In this document: in pieces, positions 6,258-12,780 of the stretch | Layout: every line of letters begins with the position of its first letter | How positions within the stretch are numbered: the stretch's first letter is position 1 | NCBI GenBank assembly: GCA_030602845.1 | Contig: JAUVYZ010000021.1 | Coordinates: 1 to 12,780, forward strand | Direction of reading: 5' to 3' | Source of the DNA: Phycisphaerae bacterium | GTDB lineage: Bacteria; Planctomycetota; Phycisphaerae; Sedimentisphaerales; Anaerobacaceae | DNA length: 12,780 nucleotides | Made by a program: the position numbers and the translations under genes | The notes under the pieces: generated by a model | Told to the model about the DNA's origin: nothing | Databases searched by the model: none | What the model saw: the letters and a program-made list of their open reading frames with translations, nothing else

Positions 6258-7862
6258 ATGGAACAACAGATGGGTGAAAAGAAAAATCATTCGAGCTGTG
6301 CCAAGCACACCTCTGCACACTGCTGCTCTCACGGAGTGCCGAACATTGATGAAAAGGCCTTCTTCGGCATGTCCCGGCGGGATTTTCTCATGGGACTTAG
6401 CGCCGCTGGCGTAGGAGCACTGGCAATGTCTTCCTGCCAGGTCCAGCCGGCTTTAAGAAAGCCCATTCCCGGAATGGGTCTGCGCATTGGAACCCCACTT
6501 AGAGTAAAACCGGCTCTGGTCTATTCTCTCGCCCGAAGGAGGGAAGCCTGGAGTTGGCGGTCCTGGGGCGGACTGCATAACCAGAACGACGTTGACAAGG
6601 AAGCCGCGACAATCGAGAAAGAGCTGAAAAAGCTGTCGTCGTCGGCTGACTTTCCGATGGAGATTCTGCCCTTGGCGAGGGTGAATAACGGCGGACAGGC
6701 TACTGCCGTCAAAGACAGCAATTGCGACGTGATACTAATTTTCGCAGCCAGTGGCGCCCAGGGCTGGCTCGAAACCATTGTCGCTTCCAAGAAACCGAGC
6801 GTCATGTTTTTAAGACACAAGTCCGGGCCTGTATATCTGTGGTATGAAATCGTCCATCCGCGCTTTCTGCGAAAGAATTCCGATGACTACAAGCAGGAGG
6901 GGATAGATGTGTGGGACATTGTCGTTGATGACTACGACGAGGTCCTCTGGCGGCTGCGGGCGCTTTACGGCCTCAAGAACACTTTCGGTACCAGAATCGT
7001 TGCTATCGGCGGCCCGGGCGGATGGGGAGTCGGCCACCAGTTCGGCCCCAAGACCGCGCGCGAAATCTGGAAGCTCGATATAAGACCGGTGGAATACAAG
7101 GAGCTTGAGCCGATGCTCAAAAAGAACCTGAACGACCAAAAAGCAGTCAAGGAAGCTGAGCGGCAAACCGATGAATACCTCGCTCAAAAGGGTGTGTCAC
7201 TACACTGCGATAGGAAATTCCTCGTCAACGCTTTCCTGCTCAACAAGGTCTTCAAAGAGCTGATGGACAGAGAAGACGCTCCCGCCCTTACCGTCCATCA
7301 TTGTATGGGGACAATCATCCCGATGTCCCAGACCACCGCCTGCATGCCCTTGACTTTCATTAACGATGAAGGGCTGATGGCGTTTTGTGAGTCGGATTTT
7401 GTGGTCATTCCTTCCGGCATTCTGCTGCGTTACATATCCGGAAAGCCGTCCTTCCTGCAGAACCCGAATTTTCCGCACAAAGGCATAACCACCCACGCCC
7501 ACTGTACCGCTCCGAGGCGAATGAACGGCAAGGATTACGAGCCGGTAGAAATCCACACGCACTATGAGTCCGATTACGGCGCCGCTCCTAAAGTCAATAT
7601 GAGCAAAGGCCAGCTCATCACAGTCCTTGCCCCGAGTTTCACCTCTAAGAAATGGATAGGGTACCTGGCAAAAATCATTGACCATCCCTTCTACGACATC
7701 TGCCGCTCCCAGCTTGACATAGAGATTGACGGGGATTGGAAGAAGCTGCTGGAAGACAAGCAGGGATTTCACACTATGATTTGCTACGGCGATTACCTCC
7801 GCGAAGTCGGCTACGCACTCAAGAAAGTCGGAATACAATGGCAGAACATCACGACCGCCTGA
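6258..7862 (+). CDS. Tat-exported L-fucose-isomerase-family-like protein, probable lipoprotein
   Basis: The product has 534 residues from the ATG at 6258, chosen because AAGGA sits seven bases upstream; the frame is open back to 6159 without support. A twin-arginine signal is plain: SRRDFLM (39-45), hydrophobic stretch, then AMSSC with Cys60 as candidate lipid-modified cysteine. The body follows the L-fucose/D-arabinose isomerase-like family (COG2407): an N-terminal Rossmann-like part (about 75-340), then TTACMPLTFINDEGLMAFCESD (359-380, Glu378), a GKPSFLQNP block (395-403) and HAHCTAPRR (413-421). These enzymes interconvert ketoses and aldoses and are normally cytoplasmic, so export is unusual. 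The 37 residues before the Tat motif are rich in Cys and His (CAKHTSAHCCSHG, 14-26). An internal ATG at 6369 would remove that tail. The location just upstream of a sugar importer suggests a role in sugar handling outside the cytoplasm. Enzymatic activity is unproven. Confidence 0.78.
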   Translation: MEQQMGEKKNHSSCAKHTSAHCCSHGVPNIDEKAFFGMSRRDFLMGLSAAGVGALAMSSCQVQPALRKPIPGMGLRIGTPLRVKPALVYSLARRREAWSWRSWGGLHNQNDVDKEAATIEKELKKLSSSADFPMEILPLARVNNGGQATAVKDSNCDVILIFAASGAQGWLETIVASKKPSVMFLRHKSGPVYLWYEIVHPRFLRKNSDDYKQEGIDVWDIVVDDYDEVLWRLRALYGLKNTFGTRIVAIGGPGGWGVGHQFGPKTAREIWKLDIRPVEYKELEPMLKKNLNDQKAVKEAERQTDEYLAQKGVSLHCDRKFLVNAFLLNKVFKELMDREDAPALTVHHCMGTIIPMSQTTACMPLTFINDEGLMAFCESDFVVIPSGILLRYISGKPSFLQNPNFPHKGITTHAHCTAPRRMNGKDYEPVEIHTHYESDYGAAPKVNMSKGQLITVLAPSFTSKKWIGYLAKIIDHPFYDICRSQLDIEIDGDWKKLLEDKQGFHTMICYGDYLREVGYALKKVGIQWQNITTA

Positions 7863-7938
7863 ACCACCTGAGCTCCAGATGACCAGGGCAGGTTATTAAA
7901 ACCGATATTTGACCGGCTGTTTTTTAAGCTCGGCCACC

Positions 7939-7991
7939 GTCATTCCGAGCGAAGGAGTTTACCCTGAGTGAAATCGAAGGGAGGAATCTAT
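7939..7991 (+). repeat. Dispersed GTCATTCCGAGCGAAG-type repeat, copy 1
   Basis: The sequence begins GTCATTCCGAGCGAAGGAG and ends GGGAGGAATCTAT. Text of this kind is a familiar dispersed repeat in many environmental bacterial genomes. Its last 38 bases (7954-7991) match 12265-12302 at 37 positions in the same orientation. Confidence 0.7.
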
Positions 7992-7995
7992 GTTT

Positions 7996-8061
7996 GCCCC
8001 ATTGTTTAGAATGTCGTCCACTCTAATGGGGCCTGCCCCCCGTAGCTTTAGCGAAGGGGGG
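7996..8061. repeat. Two adjacent hairpin-forming inverted repeats
   Basis: GCCCCATT (7996-8003) is the reverse complement of AATGGGGC (8025-8032), with a 21-base loop. Immediately after, CCCCCC (8036-8041) faces GGGGGG (8056-8061) around GTAGCTTTAGCGAA, with an inner GC/GC pair. No T-tract follows, so these are unlikely to be intrinsic terminators. They look like part of the same repeat block, though they could slow or stabilise transcripts from the isomerase-like gene. Confidence 0.5.
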
Positions 8062-8173
8062 AGCAAAGTCGTCGGTCCACTAACCACCAATAAAGGATTG
8101 AATCAATCAAAGTGGATTTTAGCTTGACCGGCCCAGCATCATGGAGGACAGGACGTGTACTTGCATTCCCATG

Positions 8174-8201
8174 TTGAATGAGTTAGTATTTTCTGGACAA
8201 T
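8174..8201 (+). promoter_or_regulatory. Weak candidate promoter for the importer operon
   Basis: TTGAAT (8174-8179) and GACAAT (8196-8201) are separated by 16 bases; each matches the sigma-70 consensus at four of six positions. The -10 candidate overlaps a short dyad, GTATT (8186-8190) / AATAC (8199-8203). Confidence 0.25.
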
Positions 8202-8219
8202 ACGTTGAGAGTGTCCTTT

Positions 8220-8245
8220 CATGCGAGCTTCGATCAGTTCGCATG
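8220..8245. promoter_or_regulatory. Operator-like inverted repeat upstream of the ABC ATPase
   Basis: CATGCGA (8220-8226) and TCGCATG (8239-8245) are perfect reverse complements 12 bases apart, about 19 bases after the candidate -10 box and 77 bases before the ATPase ATG. A repressor site for the importer operon is possible, but no regulator gene lies in the window. A 7-bp dyad can arise by chance. Confidence 0.3.
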
Positions 8246-8322
8246 AGGGATGTTCTCACATACTCCTGCAGATGTTGACCTGTGCGAGTTCTCCGGCAGA
8301 GCCGGTGCTTTACATAGTGATT

Positions 8323-9831
8323 ATGATGGCAAAAAATCCGAAACGATGCAATTCGCTCCTCTTGGAGATGCTCCAGATCGATAAATCGTTTCCCGGCGTG
8401 CATGCACTGAAGAACGTCTCCATGAAACTGCGCAGCAGCGAAGTCTTGGGGCTCGTTGGCGAGAATGGCGCCGGCAAGAGTACCCTTATCAAAGTACTTG
8501 GCGGCGCGCATCTTCCAGACTCCGGAAGCATTCTTATAGAAGGCCAATCAGTTCACATCCTCTCTCCAACCGCCGCACAGCAGGCCGGCGTATCGATCAT
8601 CTATCAGGAGTTCAACCTGATTCCCGATCTTACCGTGCGAGAGAACATCTTCCTTGGACGGGAGAAAACCAGAATGGGTTTTGTCAGGGCCACCGAAGAG
8701 CACCGCGAAACCCTGCAACTGTTCAGTAAGATCGGAATCAATATTGATGCCAATGCCCGCTGCAGCGAGCTAACCGTGGCTCAACAGCAGACCGTGGAGA
8801 TTGCCAAGGCGCTTTCCGTTAACGCAAAGATAATCGTCATGGATGAACCCACAGCCACACTCACCACTCAGGAAGTGGAACACCTGTTCGCCATCATCCG
8901 GGACCTCAAGTCCCACGGACTCGGCATAATTTACATTAGTCATCGTCTCGACGAAATATTTGAAGTGGCCGATAGGGCAATGGTTCTTCGCGACGGAGAA
9001 CACGTGGGTACGCAGGACATCAATGACATCACTTGTGAGAAACTTATCGAGATGATGGTTGGGCGTCCTATCGAATCCGAGTTTCCAAAACGCGCAGCCC
9101 GCCCGGGCCGTGAACGGCTGCGGGCCGAGGAACTCTGCCGAGGCAGAGCGGTTCGCAACGTGAGTTTCAGCGTACGGGCCGGCGAGGTCCTGGGTTTTGC
9201 GGGACTCGTCGGGGCCGGTCGGACCGAGACGGTGCGCCTGATCTTCGGCGCCGATAAACCGGACAAAGGACGCATCTTCATTGATGGCAGAAAGACAAAT
9301 ATCCGTTCACCCGGTGATGCTATACGTAATCGTATATGTCTGCTCACCGAAGATCGTAAGGGACAGGGATTGGTTTTGATTCATTCGTGCCGGGAGAATT
9401 TTGGTCTGCCCAACTTAGACCGGCTTGTCCGCGGCATGTTCCTTGACCAACGAAGAGAACGGAAGGAATTCTCTGGTTTCGTTGAGAGTCTGAAAATCAA
9501 GATTTCCAGCCACGAGCAACTCACTATGAATCTGTCTGGGGGCAATCAGCAAAAGGTGGTTCTTGCGAAATGGCTGGCACGCAACGCCGATATCGTGATC
9601 TTCGACGAACCTACGCGGGGAATTGATGTTGGGACAAAATATGAAATCCACCTTCTGATGAACCGGCTGGCCGACGAGGGCAAAGCCATTATCATGATCA
9701 GCAGCGAGCTACCTGAAATACTTGGCATGAGCGACCGCATCATTGTAATGCATGAAGGCAGAATCAAGGGAGAAATCACCGACGTGGAAAACACCACCCA
9801 GGAAGATATCTTGTCGATGGCAATAGCCTGA
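8323..9831 (+). CDS. Sugar ABC importer ATPase, RbsA/XylG/MglA type (two fused nucleotide-binding domains)
   Basis: This cytoplasmic subunit hydrolyses ATP to drive uptake of a pentose- or galactose-type sugar with the downstream permease. From ATG 8323 it has 502 residues, matching the roughly 500 of RbsA. Domain 1 shows Walker A GENGAGKST (46-54), a degenerate signature LTVAQQQ (about 150), Walker B IIVMDEPTA (170-178) and H-loop His207. Domain 2 shows the lysine-less Walker A GLVGAGRTE (294-302), signature LSGGNQQ (404-410) and Walker B VIFDEPTRGIDVG (425-437), with SSE in place of the H-loop histidine. Such asymmetry is normal in this subfamily, so only the first site should be fully catalytic. 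The start is uncertain: two ATGs lie in tandem (8323, 8326), and no clear ribosome binding site is visible. The permease starts 18 bases downstream. The substrate is not identifiable. Confidence 0.93.
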   Translation: MMAKNPKRCNSLLLEMLQIDKSFPGVHALKNVSMKLRSSEVLGLVGENGAGKSTLIKVLGGAHLPDSGSILIEGQSVHILSPTAAQQAGVSIIYQEFNLIPDLTVRENIFLGREKTRMGFVRATEEHRETLQLFSKIGINIDANARCSELTVAQQQTVEIAKALSVNAKIIVMDEPTATLTTQEVEHLFAIIRDLKSHGLGIIYISHRLDEIFEVADRAMVLRDGEHVGTQDINDITCEKLIEMMVGRPIESEFPKRAARPGRERLRAEELCRGRAVRNVSFSVRAGEVLGFAGLVGAGRTETVRLIFGADKPDKGRIFIDGRKTNIRSPGDAIRNRICLLTEDRKGQGLVLIHSCRENFGLPNLDRLVRGMFLDQRRERKEFSGFVESLKIKISSHEQLTMNLSGGNQQKVVLAKWLARNADIVIFDEPTRGIDVGTKYEIHLLMNRLADEGKAIIMISSELPEILGMSDRIIVMHEGRIKGEITDVENTTQEDILSMAIA

Positions 9832-9849
9832 TATTGACAGGAGTTGAAT

Positions 9850-11187
9850 ATGACAAGAAAGCTGCTAAGCGATTATGGAATGTTCCTTGTCCTGTTATTA
9901 CTGTGCGTATTGTTCAGTGTTCTGACATTGAAAGAGCAAATTCCTGAAGGCAGCGCCGCTCCAGCTCGGTTAATCGAGCAGATCAACAACGAGTTCAAGA
10001 AGTCGGACACCATCCTGGTAGTCGGCGCGGTCAACAAGGACTCCGCATCGTTCGTTGAAAAGCTGGGCGAAGAGCTGGTAAAAGAGGGATTCAACAACAC
10101 GAAAGTAGTGGTCGGCGTTCCACGCGACCTACTGCTGGCGCTGGATGACATCAGGGCCAAAAGAGGTGGACTCGCTGCAATTGCGATTAGTGGTGACGTA
10201 ACAAAGTGGAGAGTGATCGAACATATCCCTGAGAAATACCCGGAGTTCTCCGGCTGTAAGGTGTTGGCACCTAAATCCTACTTGTGGCCGGACTTTCTCA
10301 AGCGGTCAAACCTGCTCGCGATCGTGGACAGGATCGTGGTTATCGCAGTCATCGCTATCGGCGTGACCATGGTGATCATAACGGCGGGCATTGATCTGTC
10401 CGTTGGCAGCCTGATTGCACTCTCTGCCGTAATAGGCACCCTGCTTATGAAAAAAATGGGCGGACTACAAGCACCGGGATGGGTAGTTCTGGTCGGATTT
10501 CTTGTCGGAATTCTATCCTGTGGCATCGTTGGAGGACTTGGAGGCTTTGTCGTCGCCCGCTTCAAGGTAGCACCATTCATAACAACGCTGGGAATAATGA
10601 TGATGGCCCGGGGTCTGGCTTTCATGATTACCGGGGGCTTTTCAATCTATCAGGTACCCAGGGCCCTTCCCTGGCTGGGTCAGGGCCGCTCACTTGGTAT
10701 ACCCAATACCGTGATTCTCCTTGTTGTCCTTTACGTGGCTGCGCATATATTCATGGCACACACGCGCATGGGGCGCTATATCTATGCGGTCGGAGGCAAT
10801 GAAGAGGCGGCACGTCTCTCAGGTGTTCCTGTCAAGTTCGTAATCGTTTTCGTCTATGTTATAAGCTCCCTTGCAGCGGGACTGGGCGGCTGCATCCAGG
10901 CATCACAGCTCAATACCGGAACACCGAATATCGGTATAATGTATGAACTGTACGTCATCGCCGCTGTGGTAGTCGGCGGCACGAGCCTGTCCGGCGGTTC
11001 CGGCAGGATCCTGGGCACGCTCATAGGAGCTTTTATCATCTCGGTGATACAGAATGGAATGAATTTGCTCGGAATCGAGAGCTATACCCAGCAGGTAGTA
11101 CTCGGGGCCGTAATCCTCGGCGCGGTACTGTTAGACAAGGCCCACAGCGGCGGAAGTTTGCCCGGCTTGTTGCGGAAGAAAATATGA
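9850..11187 (+). CDS. Sugar ABC importer permease, RbsC type, with extra domain inserted after TM1
   Basis: Inner-membrane channel subunit of the importer (BPD_transp_2 family). It has 445 residues, whereas RbsC-type permeases have roughly 320-340. TM1 is at about 10-27. The family sequence resumes only at SNLLAIVDRIVVIAVIAIGV (about 153-172), followed by the conserved GIDLSVGS (180-187), APFITTLG (241-248), GGNEEAARLSGV (315-326) and VVGGTSLSGGSG (375-386). Between them residues about 28-150 form a soluble domain with alternating strands and helices: DTILVVGAV, SFVEKLGEELVKEG, TKVVVGVP, LLLALDDIRAK, LAAIAISGD, CKVLAP. By family topology this loop faces the periplasm. CAGGAG six bases before ATG 9850 fixes the start over an in-frame TTG at 9844. 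Its stop overlaps a possible ATG of the next gene by four bases. Confidence 0.93.
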   Translation: MTRKLLSDYGMFLVLLLLCVLFSVLTLKEQIPEGSAAPARLIEQINNEFKKSDTILVVGAVNKDSASFVEKLGEELVKEGFNNTKVVVGVPRDLLLALDDIRAKRGGLAAIAISGDVTKWRVIEHIPEKYPEFSGCKVLAPKSYLWPDFLKRSNLLAIVDRIVVIAVIAIGVTMVIITAGIDLSVGSLIALSAVIGTLLMKKMGGLQAPGWVVLVGFLVGILSCGIVGGLGGFVVARFKVAPFITTLGIMMMARGLAFMITGGFSIYQVPRALPWLGQGRSLGIPNTVILLVVLYVAAHIFMAHTRMGRYIYAVGGNEEAARLSGVPVKFVIVFVYVISSLAAGLGGCIQASQLNTGTPNIGIMYELYVIAAVVVGGTSLSGGSGRILGTLIGAFIISVIQNGMNLLGIESYTQQVVLGAVILGAVLLDKAHSGGSLPGLLRKKI

Positions 11188-11213
11188 TACTTAATCTTAA
11201 GGAGAAGAATTTT

Positions 11214-12173
11214 ATGAACCGCAATAGTGTTGTCACGTGGTGTGTTCTTGGAATTGCATTGGCAGCGCTCGTTTCATCATGCTCGAAAAGTCCCGACTAC
11301 AAGGGCAAGATAGGTGTGACATGCATGGATCTTACTAATCCGTTCTTCAAGCTTATTGCCAATGTCATGCAGGAAGAAGCGGCGAAGTATGGATACGAAG
11401 TTGTGGCGCTGAGCGGTGAGCTGGACCCCGCCAAGCAGAACAACCAACTCTCAGACTTCGTGGCGCAAGGATATGACGCCATTTTTCTCAATCCGGTCGA
11501 TTCAAAGGCCGCCGGTGAAGGTGTAAAGAAAGCTCATGAGGCGGGGATCCCTGTGTTCACGTATGATGTCCAGGTAACGGATGAAAAAGCAAAGGACTTG
11601 ATAGTCTCTCACATCGGCAGCGACAACTACCAGGGCGGCTTGTTGGCAGGTGAAAGTATGGTGAAGGTGACCGGCGATGAGGGCAAGGTCGCTATTATCA
11701 CCTACCCTGAGGTTACGTCGTGTATTCTGCGAGTCAATGGTTTCAAGGACTACCTCAAGGAACATAACAGCAAGTTGGTGATTGTCACCGAACTCTCCGC
11801 CAAGGGCAACAGGAGCGATGGTTACACGGTAGCAACCGATATCCTGACGGCTCATCCTGAAATTGTGGGGATATTTGCCATTAACGACCCATCGGGACTC
11901 GGTGCGTACGCCGCGGTTCACAAGGCAGGCAAGGCAGAGCAGATTACTATCGTTGCGTTTGACGCCTCACCGGCCGGCAAGCAGGCGGTGTTTGAAAAGA
12001 AGCTCTACGACTCGCCCCAGCAATTTCCTCGAAAGATGGCCGTTGGTACCGTCGAGGCTTTTATCAAGTACCTTAACGGCGAAAAGGTGCCCAGGAAGAA
12101 AATCATCCCGTGTGCGCATTATTACTACGAAGACTCGGTCAACGACAAGAGCCGCGTCACCGAACAGTGGTGA
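11214..12173 (+). CDS. Sugar-binding lipoprotein of the ABC importer (RbsB-like, Peripla_BP_4)
   Basis: Captures the sugar and delivers it to the permease. From ATG 11214 it has 319 residues, a normal length for RbsB-type binding proteins. A short basic N-terminus, a hydrophobic core and VSSC give a lipoprotein signal with Cys23 as the anchor. The two-lobe sugar-binding fold is recognisable from KIGVTCMDLTNPFFKLIANV (32-51), DFVAQGYDAIFLNPVD (82-97), HIGSDNYQGGLLAGE (133-147), GIFAINDPSGLGAYAA (220-235) and VAFDASPAGKQAV (248-260). AAGGAG lies nine bases upstream of 11214. An earlier ATG at 11184, overlapping the permease stop as ATGA, would add ten residues and bury the signal peptide, so I reject it. 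The gene comes last in the operon; in the E. coli rbs operon the binding protein follows ATPase and permease too. The ligand cannot be named. Confidence 0.93.
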   Translation: MNRNSVVTWCVLGIALAALVSSCSKSPDYKGKIGVTCMDLTNPFFKLIANVMQEEAAKYGYEVVALSGELDPAKQNNQLSDFVAQGYDAIFLNPVDSKAAGEGVKKAHEAGIPVFTYDVQVTDEKAKDLIVSHIGSDNYQGGLLAGESMVKVTGDEGKVAIITYPEVTSCILRVNGFKDYLKEHNSKLVIVTELSAKGNRSDGYTVATDILTAHPEIVGIFAINDPSGLGAYAAVHKAGKAEQITIVAFDASPAGKQAVFEKKLYDSPQQFPRKMAVGTVEAFIKYLNGEKVPRKKIIPCAHYYYEDSVNDKSRVTEQW

Positions 12174-12237
12174 GAGGAATTTTCGCCTGCCCCTTAGGGG
12201 CCAGCTTGCCCTGTGGGAACGCATTGAAGAAAACCCT

Positions 12238-12268
12238 CTCCCAAGTGAGTTTACCCTGAGCTTGGGAG
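12238..12268. repeat. Inverted repeat and short tandem duplication after the importer operon
   Basis: CTCCCAAG (12238-12245) is the perfect reverse complement of CTTGGGAG (12261-12268), with a 15-base loop and no T-tract. GAGTTTACCCTGAG (12247-12260) recurs as GAGTTTACCTTGAG (12266-12279), a 14-base direct repeat with one mismatch and a 19-base period. The block lies 64 bases past the end of the binding-protein gene and may end the operon transcript or be repeat debris. Confidence 0.5.
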
Positions 12269-12302
12269 TTTACCTTGAGTGAAATCGAAGGGAGGAATCT
12301 AT
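12265..12302 (+). repeat. Dispersed repeat, copy 2
   Basis: This 38-base segment matches 7954-7991 at 37 positions, in the same orientation. With copy 1 it brackets the three-gene importer operon. Confidence 0.75.
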
Positions 12303-12348
12303 TAAAAAGCCTTTTGCTCCCATCACATTCGCTCTTGGTCGGGGTGCA

Positions 12349-12780
12349 CTATCTCATCCAAAAAGTCGTGAAGCTCCAGACTGTACCGGTGGTTGTCCCA
12401 CCGGCATTGACCTCATCGATACGCCAGTAGTACGTAGTGCCTTCAGCCATTGTGCCGGGATCGAATGTTGTAGCAGTCTGGTTGCCCCGGAACGTACCCG
12501 GACTGGTCGTGCCGAAGTACACATCGTGCGATACGGCATTAGGACCGACTGTCCAGCTAAAATTAGCGTATGGGCTTACACGTGTTGCCCCATCTGCTGG
12601 ATTCGGATTGCTTGCCTGACCAGGCGGTGGTGGTGGCGGCGGTGGCGGCGGTGGTGGCGGCTCTGGCTCATAGCCCAGCGCTCTTAGCGCATCTTCCAGC
12701 TTTTCAATACTTTTTTCCAATACACCTATTGACTGCTCCTCGGTCCGTATCGCAGAATGAATCTTCTGCTTCGCTGTAAC
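12349..12780 (-). CDS. Surface-type protein with helical segment, polyproline linker and C-terminal FN3-like domain (N-terminus cut by window edge)
   Basis: The minus strand is open from base 12780 to a TAG at 12351-12349, giving 143 residues of the C-terminal part; the true start lies beyond the right edge. A TTG at 12720 could be misread as a start, but the frame continues upstream. In order: a charged helical stretch (KQKIHSAIRTEEQSIGV, EKSIEKLEDALRALGY) that may form a coiled coil; 13 consecutive prolines; then a fibronectin-III-like module with NPNPADGATRVSPYANFSW, SHDVYFGT, TYYWRIDEVNAGG and WSFTT, ending seven residues or fewer before the stop. This module is frequent in planctomycete exported proteins. 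It runs convergently with the importer operon, with about 175 bases between them. Function is unknown. Confidence 0.75.
   Translation of the reverse strand, partial: VTAKQKIHSAIRTEEQSIGVLEKSIEKLEDALRALGYEPEPPPPPPPPPPPPPGQASNPNPADGATRVSPYANFSWTVGPNAVSHDVYFGTTSPGTFRGNQTATTFDPGTMAEGTTYYWRIDEVNAGGTTTGTVWSFTTFWMR
12623..12661. repeat. GGY trinucleotide tract encoding 13 prolines
   Basis: Thirty-nine bases of GGC/GGT triplets on the plus strand encode 13 prolines on the minus strand. Such tracts can change length by slippage; here it would only alter linker length. Confidence 0.85.

Larger units (their letters stand above)
7863..8322. other. Repeat-rich intergenic gap before the sugar importer operon
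   Basis: This 460-base gap contains no credible gene. It holds a dispersed-repeat unit (7939-7991), two adjacent hairpin-forming segments (7996-8061), a weak promoter candidate (8174-8201) and a 7-bp inverted repeat (8220-8245). The frame of the ATPase is open back to 8221, but the added 34 residues look non-coding. Confidence 0.6.

Noticed and set aside
7200..7838. 212-codon open frame on the minus strand
   Set aside because: It lies wholly antisense to the isomerase-like gene, whose frame carries the recognisable family motifs and Tat signal; the antisense product shows no domain pattern.
8221..8322. N-terminal extension of the ABC ATPase
   Set aside because: The added 34 residues cover a dyad and the probable leader; a start at 8323 gives 502 residues, the normal family length.
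11184..11213. ATG overlapping the permease stop as start of the binding protein
   Set aside because: It would put ten residues before the lipoprotein signal peptide; the ATG at 11214 has a better ribosome binding site and a normal signal.
12623..12661. Tract as evidence of assembly error
   Set aside because: The triplets mix GGC and GGT and the frame stays open on both sides, consistent with a genuine proline linker.
12437..12779. Plus-strand open frames over the right edge
   Set aside because: Antisense to the polyproline/FN3-like protein, whose reading frame has a clear known module.

Overview
The window most likely comes from a planctomycete of the class Phycisphaerae (Sedimentisphaerales-like). 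Three things point there: a very large exported protein ending in the single dockerin-like repeat (GDLNTDMTVNLVDLA...NNWL) typical of that group; an FN3-like module of the SHDVYFGT / YYWRIDEVN type common in planctomycete surface proteins; and dispersed short repeats of the GTCATTCCGAGCGAAG...GAGGAATCT type between genes. This assignment is recognition from memory, not a database result. No rRNA, tRNA, CRISPR array, transposase or phage gene was seen.

Layout. Bases 1-1670, minus strand: a DUF502 membrane protein cut by the left edge, preceded in its transcription direction by a lysylphosphatidylglycerol-synthase-type (UPF0104/AglD-like) membrane protein. Bases 1671-1847: a divergent intergenic region carrying a 13-bp inverted repeat. 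Bases 1848-2261, plus strand: hisI of histidine biosynthesis. Bases 2262-2754: an AT-rich gap with a degenerate 22-bp triple repeat, a roughly 50-bp element that recurs at 6101-6153, and a possible 51-residue CxxC/CxxC protein. Bases 2755-5997: a 1080-residue secreted protein with an apparent C39/papain-like cysteine-peptidase region, a planctomycete exoprotein module and the C-terminal dockerin-like repeat, followed by a clear intrinsic terminator.

Bases 6258-7862 encode a Tat-exported, probably lipid-anchored protein related to the L-fucose isomerase family. After a repeat-rich gap comes a compact operon (8323-12173) for a ribose/xylose-type (CUT2) ABC sugar importer, in the order ATPase, permease, substrate-binding lipoprotein. 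The permease is about 110-120 residues longer than its family because of a domain inserted between its first two membrane segments. From the right edge a minus-strand surface-type protein (helical segment, 13 prolines, FN3-like domain) runs in convergently.

How the parts may work together. The exported isomerase-like protein, the importer and the large dockerin-tagged exoprotein would fit breakdown, processing and uptake of a sugar in the periplasm or at the cell surface. The sugar is not identifiable from sequence. The most unusual points are the permease insertion, which has the alternating strand/helix order of one lobe of a periplasmic sugar-binding protein; an isomerase-family protein that carries an export signal; and near-identical 38-bp direct repeats that bracket the transporter operon.
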